35,398 nt of DNA from JAAYBG01 sp964411675 (GTDB taxonomy: Bacteria > Bacillota_I > Bacilli_A > ML615J-28 > CAG-698). The translations under genes and the position numbers were made by a program. Positions 25,425-33,968 of the stretch are shown here, in pieces; within the stretch, counting starts at the first letter, position 1; every line of letters starts with the position of its first letter. The notes under the pieces are model-generated. The model was not told the origin of the DNA. It searched no databases and saw only the letters and a program-made list of their open reading frames with translations. The stretch spans positions 1 to 35,398 of the forward strand of contig CAYPLR010000016.1 of assembly GCA_964411675.1 (NCBI GenBank). Direction: 5' to 3'.

Positions 25425-25451
25425 TCATCATCTCAATAATCAAGATGATGA
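25425..25451. repeat. Inverted repeat upstream of lemA
   Basis: TCATCATCT (25425-25433) and AGATGATGA (25443-25451) are perfect inverted copies around a nine-base spacer, 52 bp before the lemA start. It may be an operator or an mRNA hairpin; the bases after it on the minus strand are not a strong T run. The rest of the 345-bp gap between lemA and the next gene (25374-25676) holds no gene I can support. Confidence 0.55.
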
Positions 25452-25676
25452 TACGATCAACTATAAAATTAATGGAAACAGTAATGCTTAAAATGTTTTG
25501 TATCCATTCTTCGCTTTTTTTGTTTGAATCCTTTATTTTGATGAAATTTTAAGGTCACAGTTAAATCATTGCCTTTTTATTCCTAGAACAAAACAAAGCA
25601 CAAATTTCATATTTCCAGTCATTTATAGCAATAGTATATAACTTTTTTAAAAAATATACAATTTTTTTATTAATTA

Positions 25677-25705
25677 TAATAAAAAAGCGATATCGAAACA
25701 TCGCT
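25677..25705 (-). terminator. Terminator of the M42 peptidase-phosphodiester glycosidase operon
   Basis: AGCGAT/ATCGCT stem (25705-25700 with 25691-25686) with an eight-base loop, A run before and T run after, 12 bp after the stop at 25718. Confidence 0.85.
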
Positions 25706-25717
25706 TTTTTTCCTTGA

Positions 25718-28357
25718 TTATTTTGTTCTATGATCTATATAAAGATAATTGACTTTTTCTATCTCAACAACAATCCGTTTTTCTGTTCCCAAAGCATAAG
25801 AATAAGATAAAGAAATATCACTTAAAGGACTGCCATCTTTGATATAGCTCTTTTTAAAGGTATATCGACCATCACGCATGAATAAAGTAAATCCATTGCA
25901 ACGAAGTGTTGCTGTTGGTAGTGTAGAAGCTCCATCATCATCTCGATAGTAAATATAGAATTCATAAGCTTCATCCGTCTCTTCAACAACAAACGTATGG
26001 TATTGTGGCATATTCTTCAATGTTTTAAAGGATCCAGAAGAAAGAGAGCGATACATTTCTTGCTTGCTTGTTTCAAAATAGATATCAAAATCATATGAAG
26101 TATTATGTACCAATTGGTCTAACACCACTTGGTTGTTGATTACTTCATAAAACTGTTGATTGAATTTAATAAATACTTTATTTACATCTTTTCCCATGGT
26201 ATCAACAACATCGATTGTTAGTGTCGCAGATGTTTGTGTTGTTTCGCTCACTTCATAGGTAAAAATAGGGTCACGAACAACGATTAAAACACAATTGGCA
26301 TCACTTCGTTCTTTTCCATCCGAAGGAGAATTGGTCGTGATAAATTTATCTCCACTGCGGATTACCATTGTTGAAGAACCACCACCATCAAGATTATAGG
26401 CTTCCACACATCCATAAGCAGTCATAATAGCTGCTAATTCACGAGCATCTGCTCCATACATATCTTTTCCACCTTGACGGCCATCGATTACCATCATTAC
26501 AATTGTTCCATCTTCTTTTTGACCGATTACAGTTCGTGGAGCACGATCATTAATCGCTGATGTTGTTGCTGGTAATAAGGTAACTCCTCCACCGGTGATA
26601 TCAGTAGCTGCGGCATAAGAACCTGTATATTCAAATTGACAACGAATTTTTTTACCAACAGCAAGTGCATTGTTTACTGCTTCGTTGTTGGTAACAATCG
26701 CAAAATTACCCTTAGTAATCGTAGTTGATGCCGTAGATGAAATAACACCTAACCCGTAAAAATCAGTGGCATTGTTTGGTAATGCTTTGATGGCTTCCCC
26801 AACAACATAACCATTTTTGCCTGTTAAATCCAGTTCAAAACTGACAATTTCCTTATCACTATTATAAGTAGCAAAGTAAATGCTTGTTTCATCATTACCC
26901 GGAGTTTGATTTAATTTATCAATGTCAAACTCGGTAACAATTTGATTATTTTCATCATAGATGGCTAATATCATCTTGGAGGTACGTTTAATTGTCTCAT
27001 TCCCAATTAAGGTATTGGTAGAACCATCATTGGTAAAACCAATTGTTTGACCAGTGGAAGTTTTATAGAACTCCCCATCTGAAACCATGGCTCCACTCGT
27101 TTGATAAGGAAGATTTCCAATAGCTCCAATATCAAAAAAATCACCATTAATTGCAGCAATTACTTTCCAACCAGGATTGGCTGCTTCATATTTATTAATC
27201 AAAGCCCTTACCGTTGCAAGTGCCCATTTGTGTCCATCTAAATTTGCCCAGGTGGTTATTCTAATATCCGTGGAAGAAGGAACTTCTAAAACATTAACTT
27301 GCTGTGGATAAAGTTTATCAGGAACAATTTCCTCCGTAATTCCACTATAGCCATCTGCATCAACTCCTGATAATGGAGTAGAGGTAAACGCCTTATTCGT
27401 TGAATGAATTACGCCATAAGGTAATTCATGATAGGCAGTAATTTCATCAACAATATAGTTAGCCCCTAAGATATTACTTGTGTTCATTGCTTCAACAACA
27501 ATAATCTCTTTTACATATTGAATATCGGGATTACTTTTTGCTGTTGCTGTTATTAATACAGTTCCTATGGCTTTTCCAAGTAGGATTCCCTCTTCGGTAA
27601 TGGATGCAATGTCTTCATTGTTTGTTGTCCACGTTACTTCTTCAAAAACACTATTTGGGTAATTTTCACTCTCTAAATCGATTGTTTTACCAATCATAAC
27701 AACATTACGACCGGTTATACTTATTTTTTCTGTTTGATAACTTAGGTTCACTGCTGTAACAACAATCTCATCCGTTAATTCAAGGTATTCATGGTAAGAA
27801 TAGGTTGCAGTTATTGTTGCTGAACCAGCAGATAATGCCGTTACATTTCCCATAGAATCAACATAAACAATCGATAAGTCACTACTTATCCATGATGATA
27901 GGACTATTTCTTCGCTTGGAGTTATTTGTGTTGAACAGTTTGTTGTTTCTCCAATCACTAATTCAAACTCTTTTCCCTCTTCAAGAGCCTCATTTTGGAT
28001 TGTAATTGCCAATTCACCTGTTACAGTAATCATGATCTCAGTACTGATTGGATCTTTATCTGAAACAATGTAAGTAGCAGTTATGGTTGTTTGTCCTTGC
28101 GATAACGCAATGACTGAGCCCTCTTCATCAATACTAGCAATAACAGGATGCTCACTATTCCATATAACAGTTACACTTTCTTCTTTCGGTGCTAACATTG
28201 CTTCTAAAGTGACTTCTTCCCCAACTTCTAAATCAAGGGTAGTGATGATTTCACCTGTATTGTTATAAATATTCAATACCGTTTTTTGGCAACCAACTAA
28301 CCAAAAACCAACAAATAGAACTAGTAAAAACAAACATATTTTCTTTTTAAGTTTCAT
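25718..28357 (-). CDS. Lipoprotein phosphodiester glycosidase with Ig-like repeats
   Basis: 879 residues. A lipoprotein signal (lipobox LVGC, Cys23) anchors it to the outer face of the membrane. Three BIG2-like Ig domains follow (about 28-112, 115-203, 206-292; 'VIALSQGQTTITATY', 'VTALSAGSATITATY', 'LGKAIGTVLITATA'), then the NAGPA domain (about 340-690) with 'AAINGDFFDIG', 'RTVIGQKEDGTIVMMVIDGR' and 'GCVEAYNLDGGGSST', and a C-terminal beta region like those of the copies at 3684 and 5639. The Ig domains probably act as a spacer or polymer-binding stalk absent from the other two. It starts eight bp after the M42 aminopeptidase stop, so they share a transcript. Substrate unknown, presumably an extracellular phosphodiester-linked glycan. 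Confidence 0.88.
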   Translation of the reverse strand: MKLKKKICLFLLVLFVGFWLVGCQKTVLNIYNNTGEIITTLDLEVGEEVTLEAMLAPKEESVTVIWNSEHPVIASIDEEGSVIALSQGQTTITATYIVSDKDPISTEIMITVTGELAITIQNEALEEGKEFELVIGETTNCSTQITPSEEIVLSSWISSDLSIVYVDSMGNVTALSAGSATITATYSYHEYLELTDEIVVTAVNLSYQTEKISITGRNVVMIGKTIDLESENYPNSVFEEVTWTTNNEDIASITEEGILLGKAIGTVLITATAKSNPDIQYVKEIIVVEAMNTSNILGANYIVDEITAYHELPYGVIHSTNKAFTSTPLSGVDADGYSGITEEIVPDKLYPQQVNVLEVPSSTDIRITTWANLDGHKWALATVRALINKYEAANPGWKVIAAINGDFFDIGAIGNLPYQTSGAMVSDGEFYKTSTGQTIGFTNDGSTNTLIGNETIKRTSKMILAIYDENNQIVTEFDIDKLNQTPGNDETSIYFATYNSDKEIVSFELDLTGKNGYVVGEAIKALPNNATDFYGLGVISSTASTTITKGNFAIVTNNEAVNNALAVGKKIRCQFEYTGSYAAATDITGGGVTLLPATTSAINDRAPRTVIGQKEDGTIVMMVIDGRQGGKDMYGADARELAAIMTAYGCVEAYNLDGGGSSTMVIRSGDKFITTNSPSDGKERSDANCVLIVVRDPIFTYEVSETTQTSATLTIDVVDTMGKDVNKVFIKFNQQFYEVINNQVVLDQLVHNTSYDFDIYFETSKQEMYRSLSSGSFKTLKNMPQYHTFVVEETDEAYEFYIYYRDDDGASTLPTATLRCNGFTLFMRDGRYTFKKSYIKDGSPLSDISLSYSYALGTEKRIVVEIEKVNYLYIDHRTK

Positions 28358-28365
28358 TTTCTCTT

Positions 28366-29403
28366 TTATCCTTCGTATGGGTTAAAATTAAAGTTTTTAT
28401 CAATTTCTAGTAAGATATCTTCAATTAAACAAATCACTTTTTCAACATCACGCATATCTACTAACTCCGCAGAAGAATGCATATTTCTTAAAGGAATACT
28501 GATTAAAGTCGTTGGTACTCCTAAATTGATGGTATGAATCGCATCAGCATCCGTATAAGAACGATAAACAACGGTTTCATTTTGCAGAGTAATTCCTAGT
28601 TTACATGCTCGTTCACGAATGAATGCTTCCAATTTTTTATTCATTGTCGTTCCTGTTGCCAGGATAGGACCTCCATTTAAGCGATTTAGATTACCATTCG
28701 CTAAATTAGGATTAACCGAAGTATCACTGCCAACATCAACTACAATCGCCATATGTGGATTGATGGTTCGAGCAGCGACTAAAGCTCCATTTTTCGTGGT
28801 TTCTTCACCCACAGTTGCTGCACAATAAATACCATTCTTACTATTTTTTTCTTTAGCACGACGCATTGCTTCTGTGATTGCATAGACACCAATTTTATCA
28901 TCCAAAGCTCGGGCACACAAAATATGATCATTCACTACTCGATACGTAGCATCATGTAAAACCAAATCCCCAATCTCTACTAGTTTTTCAGTTTCTTCTT
29001 GGCTAGTAACCCCTAAGTCTAGAATTAAATCTTTTACTTCAACTTTGTTATCGAAGCTTTGACGATTCTTTGCAATGGCTCCAAAGATAATTTGCTTTTT
29101 TGTTAGAATTTGAACTCGTTGCCCAACATAAACTCCTGGTGTAATGGAACCAACTTCTTCTAGTAAACAACGTCCATCACTTAAAATTCGAGAAATCGTT
29201 AGTCCAATTTCATCAGCATGAGCAGCTAACATAATCCTAAAAGGAGCTTTTGGATTACAAACACCAATCACATTTCCAACATGGTCGGTAATCACTTGAT
29301 CGGCTATCTTATCCATGTGTTTGATTACTTGTTTTTGTAAGGGATATTCATATCCCGATATTGAAGGTGTTTCTAACATATCATATAGAAATTTTTTATT
29401 CAT
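28366..29403 (-). CDS. M42 family metallopeptidase (glutamyl/deblocking aminopeptidase)
   Basis: 345-residue cytoplasmic di-metal aminopeptidase trimming N-terminal residues from peptides; family members form a tetrahedral dodecamer. Seen: metal ligands in 'LAAHADEIGL' (His), 'ARALDDKIGVYA' (Asp), 'VGEETTKNGA' (catalytic Glu and metal Glu), 'VDVGSDTS' (Asp) and 'MHSSAELVD' (His). Full length. The frame runs back to ATG 29418, but GGAGG at 29413-29409 places the start at ATG 29403. An extended -10 promoter precedes it, and the lipoprotein phosphodiester glycosidase gene follows after eight bases. Confidence 0.93.
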   Translation of the reverse strand: MNKKFLYDMLETPSISGYEYPLQKQVIKHMDKIADQVITDHVGNVIGVCNPKAPFRIMLAAHADEIGLTISRILSDGRCLLEEVGSITPGVYVGQRVQILTKKQIIFGAIAKNRQSFDNKVEVKDLILDLGVTSQEETEKLVEIGDLVLHDATYRVVNDHILCARALDDKIGVYAITEAMRRAKEKNSKNGIYCAATVGEETTKNGALVAARTINPHMAIVVDVGSDTSVNPNLANGNLNRLNGGPILATGTTMNKKLEAFIRERACKLGITLQNETVVYRSYTDADAIHTINLGVPTTLISIPLRNMHSSAELVDMRDVEKVICLIEDILLEIDKNFNFNPYEG

Positions 29404-29436
29404 TGTATCCTCCATCATTGATGATTTCCATGAAAT

Positions 29437-29445
29437 ATTATATCA
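29437..29445 (-). promoter_or_regulatory. Extended -10 promoter of the M42 peptidase gene
   Basis: TGA-TATAAT (29445-29437) with no strong -35; 34 bp before the ATG. Confidence 0.5.
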
Positions 29446-29466
29446 CTATTTTCTTTGTTTTGCTAT

Positions 29467-29494
29467 AAAAAAAGGAAAGATATTCCCTCTTTCC
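29467..29494 (-). terminator. Terminator of the MFS-micropeptide operon
   Basis: GGAAAGA/TCTTTCC stem with a seven-base loop and a seven-T run, two bases past the stop at 29496. Confidence 0.85.
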
Positions 29495-29495
29495 T

Positions 29496-29834
29496 CTATA
29501 TACCAAATAGCAATACTCCTATTATAAATGAAAAAACATTTGCTAGTGCAGTAATCAAAAATAACTTTTTTTTACTTGGAAAAAATAAATGATATATTTT
29601 CCATTCTCCAAAAATTACTACTATCTCTAATGGGAAAATATAGCAATAATCAGGAACCATCACGAATACTTCTCGTAGGAAATAGACTATTACGTTTAGT
29701 AAAACATTGCTAGCAATATTACTATAAAGAAATATTTCCCAAAAAGATCGTTCACGATATTGAAACAAGGAAAAGATAATGCCTTCTAATCCTAAAGTAA
29801 GCAGCAAAGCAAGTAACAAATAAATCCAATCCAT
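29496..29834 (-). CDS. Small four-helix membrane protein, unrecognised
   Basis: 112 residues with about four transmembrane segments (4-24, 37-55, 60-80, 92-111). Charged residues between helices 1 and 2 ('QYRERSFWE') and before helix 4 ('FPSKKKL') suggest both loops are cytoplasmic. It resembles, by eye only, small integral proteins of Clostridia that begin with a 'ExxI' helix and have a 'S/C-N-x-x-x-N' helix ('LYSNIASNVLLNVIV' here). Its ATG overlaps the stop of the 59-residue gene by one base (TAATG), so it is translated by re-initiation. Last gene of the MFS operon, before a strong terminator. Function unknown. Confidence 0.75.
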   Translation of the reverse strand: MDWIYLLLALLLTLGLEGIIFSLFQYRERSFWEIFLYSNIASNVLLNVIVYFLREVFVMVPDYCYIFPLEIVVIFGEWKIYHLFFPSKKKLFLITALANVFSFIIGVLLFGI

Positions 29835-30013
29835 TACTCTTCTAAATCAGAATTCTCTTTTTGAGTTTCTGCTGCATTGCTTTTTGACTTCTTTGATTTT
29901 CTAGTAATCAGTTTGATTACTAATATGATACAAGCAATTACTCCCAGCAATAAAAAGAGAACAAGCGCTAAGATGCCAATAATCATTGGCCCTGGTACTA
30001 CATCAATAATCAT
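29834..30013 (-). CDS. Single-pass micropeptide (59 aa) with charged cytoplasmic tail
   Basis: Reads MIIDVVPGPM, a 25-residue helix of Ile/Leu/Val (about 11-35), then the basic segment 'KLITRKSKKSKS' and an acidic end '...ENSDLEE'. The positive-inside rule places the tail in the cytoplasm. The ATG (30013) overlaps the TGA of the previous small gene (ATGA) and follows GGGGGA; the TAA overlaps the next ATG. Correct coupling at both ends is strong evidence that it is translated. No family recognised; the short outer 'VPGP' segment is notable. Confidence 0.72.
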   Translation of the reverse strand: MIIDVVPGPMIIGILALVLFLLLGVIACIILVIKLITRKSKKSKSNAAETQKENSDLEE

Positions 30014-30153
30014 TTACTATTCCCCCTTTTTCTTTTCATCATAAATAGTACAAAACAAATAATAGTAACCAAAATAATAATAGAACCAATTACAACATAC
30101 CAAAAATTAACTTCTTCATAAAATTTTGGTGCAACAATATCAATAAAATTCAT
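30010..30153 (-). CDS. Single-pass micropeptide (47 aa)
   Basis: An amphipathic start 'MNFIDIVAPKFYEEVNFW', one membrane helix (about 18-39) and a basic end 'MKRKRGNSK', so the C-terminus should be cytoplasmic. The ATG lies 14 bp inside the 3' end of the MFS gene and follows GGAGTGA; the TGA stop overlaps the next gene. It is the first of three tiny membrane proteins chained behind the transporter. It could be a subunit or regulator of the MFS protein; no homolog recognised. Confidence 0.7.
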   Translation of the reverse strand: MNFIDIVAPKFYEEVNFWYVVIGSIIILVTIICFVLFMMKRKRGNSK

Positions 30154-31186
30154 GTTTACTCACTCCTTTTGAAAATAAAACGATAAAAATAATCGTTAGT
30201 ATCGCAACAATTAAAATAATCCAATCATACATTGTGGGATATCCTTGTAAATACATTCCAATAACATAACCAGGGAATAAAATCATCGCTGCGAGTCCAA
30301 ACGCAGTTGCTTCATATCTTGGTATCATCTTAACTAATAGATAAAGAGTAATTGGCATTGTCATATTAAATAGTAGTATTCCTAGAAGCCCCCCAATTAT
30401 ACTATCTCTGGCAAATAGTAAAAATCCTAATGAGCTCAATCCACTAATAAGAATGGTCTTAGTGATTCCGATTTTATCAGCGATGATTCCCCCTAATAAT
30501 TTTCCTAAAGCAGTTGCAATTGCTACAAGTAAAACTAGGTACGTTTTATCTTGCCAACTAAACAGGGTATATTTACCAATAATGCCACGAAACATCACGA
30601 TTATTAGAATTCCTATTGTGATAATTATTTTTTGATTTGTTAATGGTTGCATTTGCCTTTGATGTATTGGTATTACATCTAAGAAATCTTTCTTTACATG
30701 AGTAATCAGATAGTAGCATCCCCCTATTACTACCGTTAGAATAATAAAAATGAATAATAGAGGAGAGAATTGGTAATATAGTAATCCAAGAGTTAATCCT
30801 ATGACTCCTAAAGAGACAAAAGCTCCGAGTAAGGTTAGTTTTTGATTACTATTCATAATGGTTATTTTACCCGCTGAGGTATGAAATAAAGCATTACCAA
30901 AGCCAAGAAATAGTAGGCATAAATAAGGCAACCTTCCTAACAAAGAACCCATAATTACCAAAAACAAAGATCCTAACACGAGTAGTCTTTCTTTTTTATA
31001 AGTGTCTATTAACATTCCTAAGAAAGGTTGTATCATAAAAGCTAGAACATTATAACCAACAAACGCGATGATTGGAAGAATAATATTGTCTTTGTATAAA
31101 CTAGCATAAATGGTTGCTGAACAAATTCCATCAACTAACATATGGAGAATCGTAAGAAAAAGTACCTCTATTGTTGATTTCTTCAT
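30140..31186 (-). CDS. MFS transporter (Fsr-like, fosmidomycin-resistance group)
   Basis: 348 residues with 11-12 hydrophobic segments. An early 'ILHMLVDGICSATIYASLY' resembles the 'H-x-x-x-D' start of Fsr-type MFS proteins; 'GMLIDTYKKERLLVLG' is the MFS loop 2-3 motif and 'GFGNALFHTSAGKI' matches the Fsr 'N-A-x-F-H' signature. It is a proton-driven exporter by family; substrate unknown, and drug efflux is not implied. It starts at the second of two ATG codons (31186), the first being too close to GAGGA. Promoter at 31217-31245. Three very small membrane protein genes overlap its end in series. Confidence 0.82.
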   Translation of the reverse strand: MKKSTIEVLFLTILHMLVDGICSATIYASLYKDNIILPIIAFVGYNVLAFMIQPFLGMLIDTYKKERLLVLGSLFLVIMGSLLGRLPYLCLLFLGFGNALFHTSAGKITIMNSNQKLTLLGAFVSLGVIGLTLGLLYYQFSPLLFIFIILTVVIGGCYYLITHVKKDFLDVIPIHQRQMQPLTNQKIIITIGILIIVMFRGIIGKYTLFSWQDKTYLVLLVAIATALGKLLGGIIADKIGITKTILISGLSSLGFLLFARDSIIGGLLGILLFNMTMPITLYLLVKMIPRYEATAFGLAAMILFPGYVIGMYLQGYPTMYDWIILIVAILTIIFIVLFSKGVSKHEFY

Positions 31187-31216
31187 AATCATTCCTCTTG
31201 TGTTATTCCCTTTTCT

Positions 31217-31245
31217 AGTTTATCACAAATCCATTTCTTTATCAA
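31217..31245 (-). promoter_or_regulatory. Promoter of the MFS-micropeptide operon
   Basis: TTGATA (31245-31240), 17 bp, TAAACT (31222-31217). Confidence 0.6.
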
Positions 31246-31265
31246 TTATTTGTATCGAATGTACA

Positions 31266-31292
31266 AATAAAAAGCCCAGTTTTCACTGAGCT
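31266..31292 (-). terminator. Terminator of the plsC-gltS operon
   Basis: AGCTCAGT (31292-31285) pairs with ACTGGGCT (31280-31273), eight pairs with one G-U, then TTTTTATTT; eight bp past the stop at 31300. Confidence 0.85.
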
Positions 31293-31299
31293 AAATTTT

Positions 31300-32736
31300 T
31301 CATTTAATATTTTGTGTTTTTTTCTTGCGTTTAAACAAAAACAAGAAATAATAAATAATAAGGAAGAAAATAAGTAGGGCAGCTAACGAGCCATACAACC
31401 AATACCAACCATCACGATAGACTAAACCCGCAATGATTAACAATGGTCCTCCAAACATAACTGCAGTTCCAGAACCTAAAACAAGGTCATCAGCAGCTTT
31501 TGTTTTAAAATTTGGATCAATTTCTCTTAACAAAGCAACGCCTGTACTTGCTGTTCCTGTCATCATACCATACATTCCTGCTGTTGCTTCATAAACATAA
31601 GTAGGATATAGACGTTTACATGCAAACTGAATATAGTAGTAAGTAGCAAATCCACCTACTGTTGAGATGACTAATAAGGCAATGATTAAACCCCAATCAT
31701 TCAACATTTCTAATTCAATTGCCATAATACTACAAGCAATCATAAAGTCAAAAGCAACACCTGAGATTCTATTTAACATATAATCGTTGGTATACTTACG
31801 TTTCATAATTTTCTTTTTCATTAAAAAAGCAAGAATTCTTTTTAATAACATTGTAAAAATTAATGCGAAAATAAAGTTAAAGCCCCATAATAAGGAATTC
31901 AAATCCTTCGCTAGGAATTTCACTCCACTATTTACTAGTAAAGAACTGACTCCTTGTAGGAATAACCAAGTAACTAAATAAACAGACCCTACAAAGCATA
32001 ATTGAATGCTTAATTTGTCAATTGATTCAGTTAGAGGGATTTCATCTTTACTTTCAACTTCACTACGTAGTGTAGCACTCGCTTCAATTTCTGTATAACG
32101 AGTTACTTTTTTATCTTTTACTAATTTATTAATATAAAAAACACCTGGAATACATGCCCAAAGAAAACCAAACGTTGAGATACTTAAACCAAATGCCTTT
32201 CCCCCAACAAAGCCATTATCTTGAAGCACTTGCCCAATATTTCCTGCTTGTCCTGGTCCTTGACCATATCCCATTGGTAATAAAATACCTGCATATTGGG
32301 CAACGCTTGAAAACACAAATCCCAATGCTATTGTAATAATTAGTCCAATCACTGCCTGCATCAAATAAGAACTAACAATTAATAAACCACTTCTTATTGC
32401 TGTTCCATCACTTTTACTTTCATTTTCTGTTTTTATCGTTTTTAATGTTAAGGCGATAAAACCAATGGCAATAGTATGATAGGTAATAATTTCAAAAAAT
32501 TCATTATTTAGAATAGGTGTTCCACCAACACGAATATCAAGCCACAAAATAAGATATTTTAAACCTAATCCTAAAAAACCGGCAATTACTGATGTAGGTA
32601 ATAACATATTCCTTAAGAAAGGAATTTTTCGGCGCAACGTGTTTGAAATAATTAATACAAAACATACAAAACCGATTTGAAGGATTCCCAACCAAGTGTT
32701 ATCGAAGTCCCAACTGCTGAATGTCGATAGTATCAT
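31300..32736 (-). CDS. gltS: Sodium:glutamate symporter (GltS family)
   Basis: 478-residue inner-membrane carrier with about 11-12 helices. Seen: 'FLRNMLLPTSVIAGFLGLGLKY' start (cut short), 'MGYGQGPGQAGNIGQVLQDNGF' region (GltS pore-loop Gly-rich motif) and the second half repeat 'YGMMTGTASTGVALLREIDPNF' region. By family it takes up glutamate with sodium. The ATG (32736) lies 38 bp inside the end of the acyltransferase gene and follows AAAGGAG, so the pair is co-transcribed and coupled. A long loop near 225-245 with many charged residues separates the two halves. Exact substrate not proven. Confidence 0.88.
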   Translation of the reverse strand: MILSTFSSWDFDNTWLGILQIGFVCFVLIISNTLRRKIPFLRNMLLPTSVIAGFLGLGLKYLILWLDIRVGGTPILNNEFFEIITYHTIAIGFIALTLKTIKTENESKSDGTAIRSGLLIVSSYLMQAVIGLIITIALGFVFSSVAQYAGILLPMGYGQGPGQAGNIGQVLQDNGFVGGKAFGLSISTFGFLWACIPGVFYINKLVKDKKVTRYTEIEASATLRSEVESKDEIPLTESIDKLSIQLCFVGSVYLVTWLFLQGVSSLLVNSGVKFLAKDLNSLLWGFNFIFALIFTMLLKRILAFLMKKKIMKRKYTNDYMLNRISGVAFDFMIACSIMAIELEMLNDWGLIIALLVISTVGGFATYYYIQFACKRLYPTYVYEATAGMYGMMTGTASTGVALLREIDPNFKTKAADDLVLGSGTAVMFGGPLLIIAGLVYRDGWYWLYGSLAALLIFFLIIYYFLFLFKRKKKTQNIK

Positions 32737-33934
32737 CTATTTTTTCTCCTTTGTCATGATTATTTGCTTTTAATTTATAATACTGGAAAACAAGTAAATA
32801 TTTATATGGACTAGCAAGTTTCTCTAAAACTAAGAAAAGGGTTTGTCCATCAGAAAGGTAGATAATGAGTTTATTTTTACCTTGAATTGCGACATTTATT
32901 ATGTCTAGATAATGGTAATGTAAACTTAATTCTCCCCCTTTAAAACTCATTCCCTCAGGAGTAATCGATATTTCAATCAATCCATGAGGTTTTTTCTTTT
33001 CTTGTTTGGTGATAAAAGCCATTGCTTTATCCTTGAAAATAATTTCACCCGTAAATTGATTTAAATAAGCTATCAAATTCTCCTTATTTTTTTGATCTGC
33101 TTCTACTAATGAAATTTCTTTTTCACCATCTTCTAAATATCCATAATCATTGTAATGAGCCTGATACCCACAGCTAAAACATCGGATATCATCTCCTTCT
33201 CCCCGTAATGTCATCACTTTGTGGCAATTTGGGCAAACAAACAATAGTCTTTCTAGTCCTTCTGCTTTCTTTTTACCATGATAGAGTTCTCGTGATTCAT
33301 CATAGCAATTATAAGTAAATTCTTTTTTAATTACTTCATATAATTCATCATTGCTCATTGACCTATAATCTTTAGGATAGAGAATTGTTTTGATTCCTCC
33401 AATTGTTTTCCCATATCTTCTAGTAACACCCCATCGTGGGTTGCTCAAGTAAAAGCCTTTTGTCCGATAAAAGATAACAGGAATATCTAAGAACTTAACA
33501 AGTTTTGCTATGCTCGGCAATAGAGGTGCAGTTTTACCTGTATAGGTTAGATTCCCCTCAGGAAGAATGGCAACATTTCCCCCTTCTGTAACAATTCTTT
33601 TCATTTTTTTTATGGTTCCAACATCAGATAATGATTTTTTTTTAGAAATTGGATTGAAGACAAATTTTAATAACTTTGTAACAAAGCCCAAGTTAAAAAT
33701 CTGTTCACTAGCAACAAAATATACTGGAGCATTAAAAGATAGCCCAATAAAAGCAGGATCTAGAGCAATCGAGTGATTTGCTAGAATTAGAAATGGGCCT
33801 TTCTTTTTAATATTACTTCTTTTTGCGTTATATTTATAGGCTATCTTGGCAAAAGGCCAAAATATAATTTTTAAAAATGCATTAAAGAATCGATGACGAA
33901 ATTTTACTTCCTCATGTTTGTGTTTTTTTTCCAT
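32699..33934 (-). CDS. PlsC-type 1-acyl-glycerol-3-phosphate acyltransferase with C-terminal zinc ribbon
   Basis: 411 residues from the chosen start. Acyltransferase domain (about 25-220) with 'ILANHSIALDPAFIG' (motif I, NHx4D) and 'VAILPEGNLTYTG' (motif III, EG), making phosphatidic acid or a related lipid at the membrane. A zinc ribbon follows ('FVCPNCHKVM...DIRCFSCGYQA', C-x2-C twice), then a PH-like or beta domain of about 130 residues. That tail is not part of housekeeping PlsC (about 200-240 aa), so this is a distinct longer subfamily. The frame opens at 34045, but the promoter at 33969-33997 lies within that stretch and GGTGAT precedes ATG 33934, so the real start is 33934. gltS overlaps its 3' end. 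Confidence 0.85.
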   Translation of the reverse strand: MEKKHKHEEVKFRHRFFNAFLKIIFWPFAKIAYKYNAKRSNIKKKGPFLILANHSIALDPAFIGLSFNAPVYFVASEQIFNLGFVTKLLKFVFNPISKKKSLSDVGTIKKMKRIVTEGGNVAILPEGNLTYTGKTAPLLPSIAKLVKFLDIPVIFYRTKGFYLSNPRWGVTRRYGKTIGGIKTILYPKDYRSMSNDELYEVIKKEFTYNCYDESRELYHGKKKAEGLERLLFVCPNCHKVMTLRGEGDDIRCFSCGYQAHYNDYGYLEDGEKEISLVEADQKNKENLIAYLNQFTGEIIFKDKAMAFITKQEKKKPHGLIEISITPEGMSFKGGELSLHYHYLDIINVAIQGKNKLIIYLSDGQTLFLVLEKLASPYKYLLVFQYYKLKANNHDKGEKIDDTIDIQQLGLR

Positions 33935-33968
33935 GTGATCACCACTTTTGTACATAAAAACTACTTCT

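Noticed and set aside
25420..25548. A 42-codon minus-strand frame (ending LIIEMMI) between the third phosphodiester glycosidase and lemA.
   Set aside because: It has no ATG, GTG or TTG start with a ribosome binding site, stops crowd the frame just upstream, and its C-terminal residues are simply the inverted repeat read as codons.
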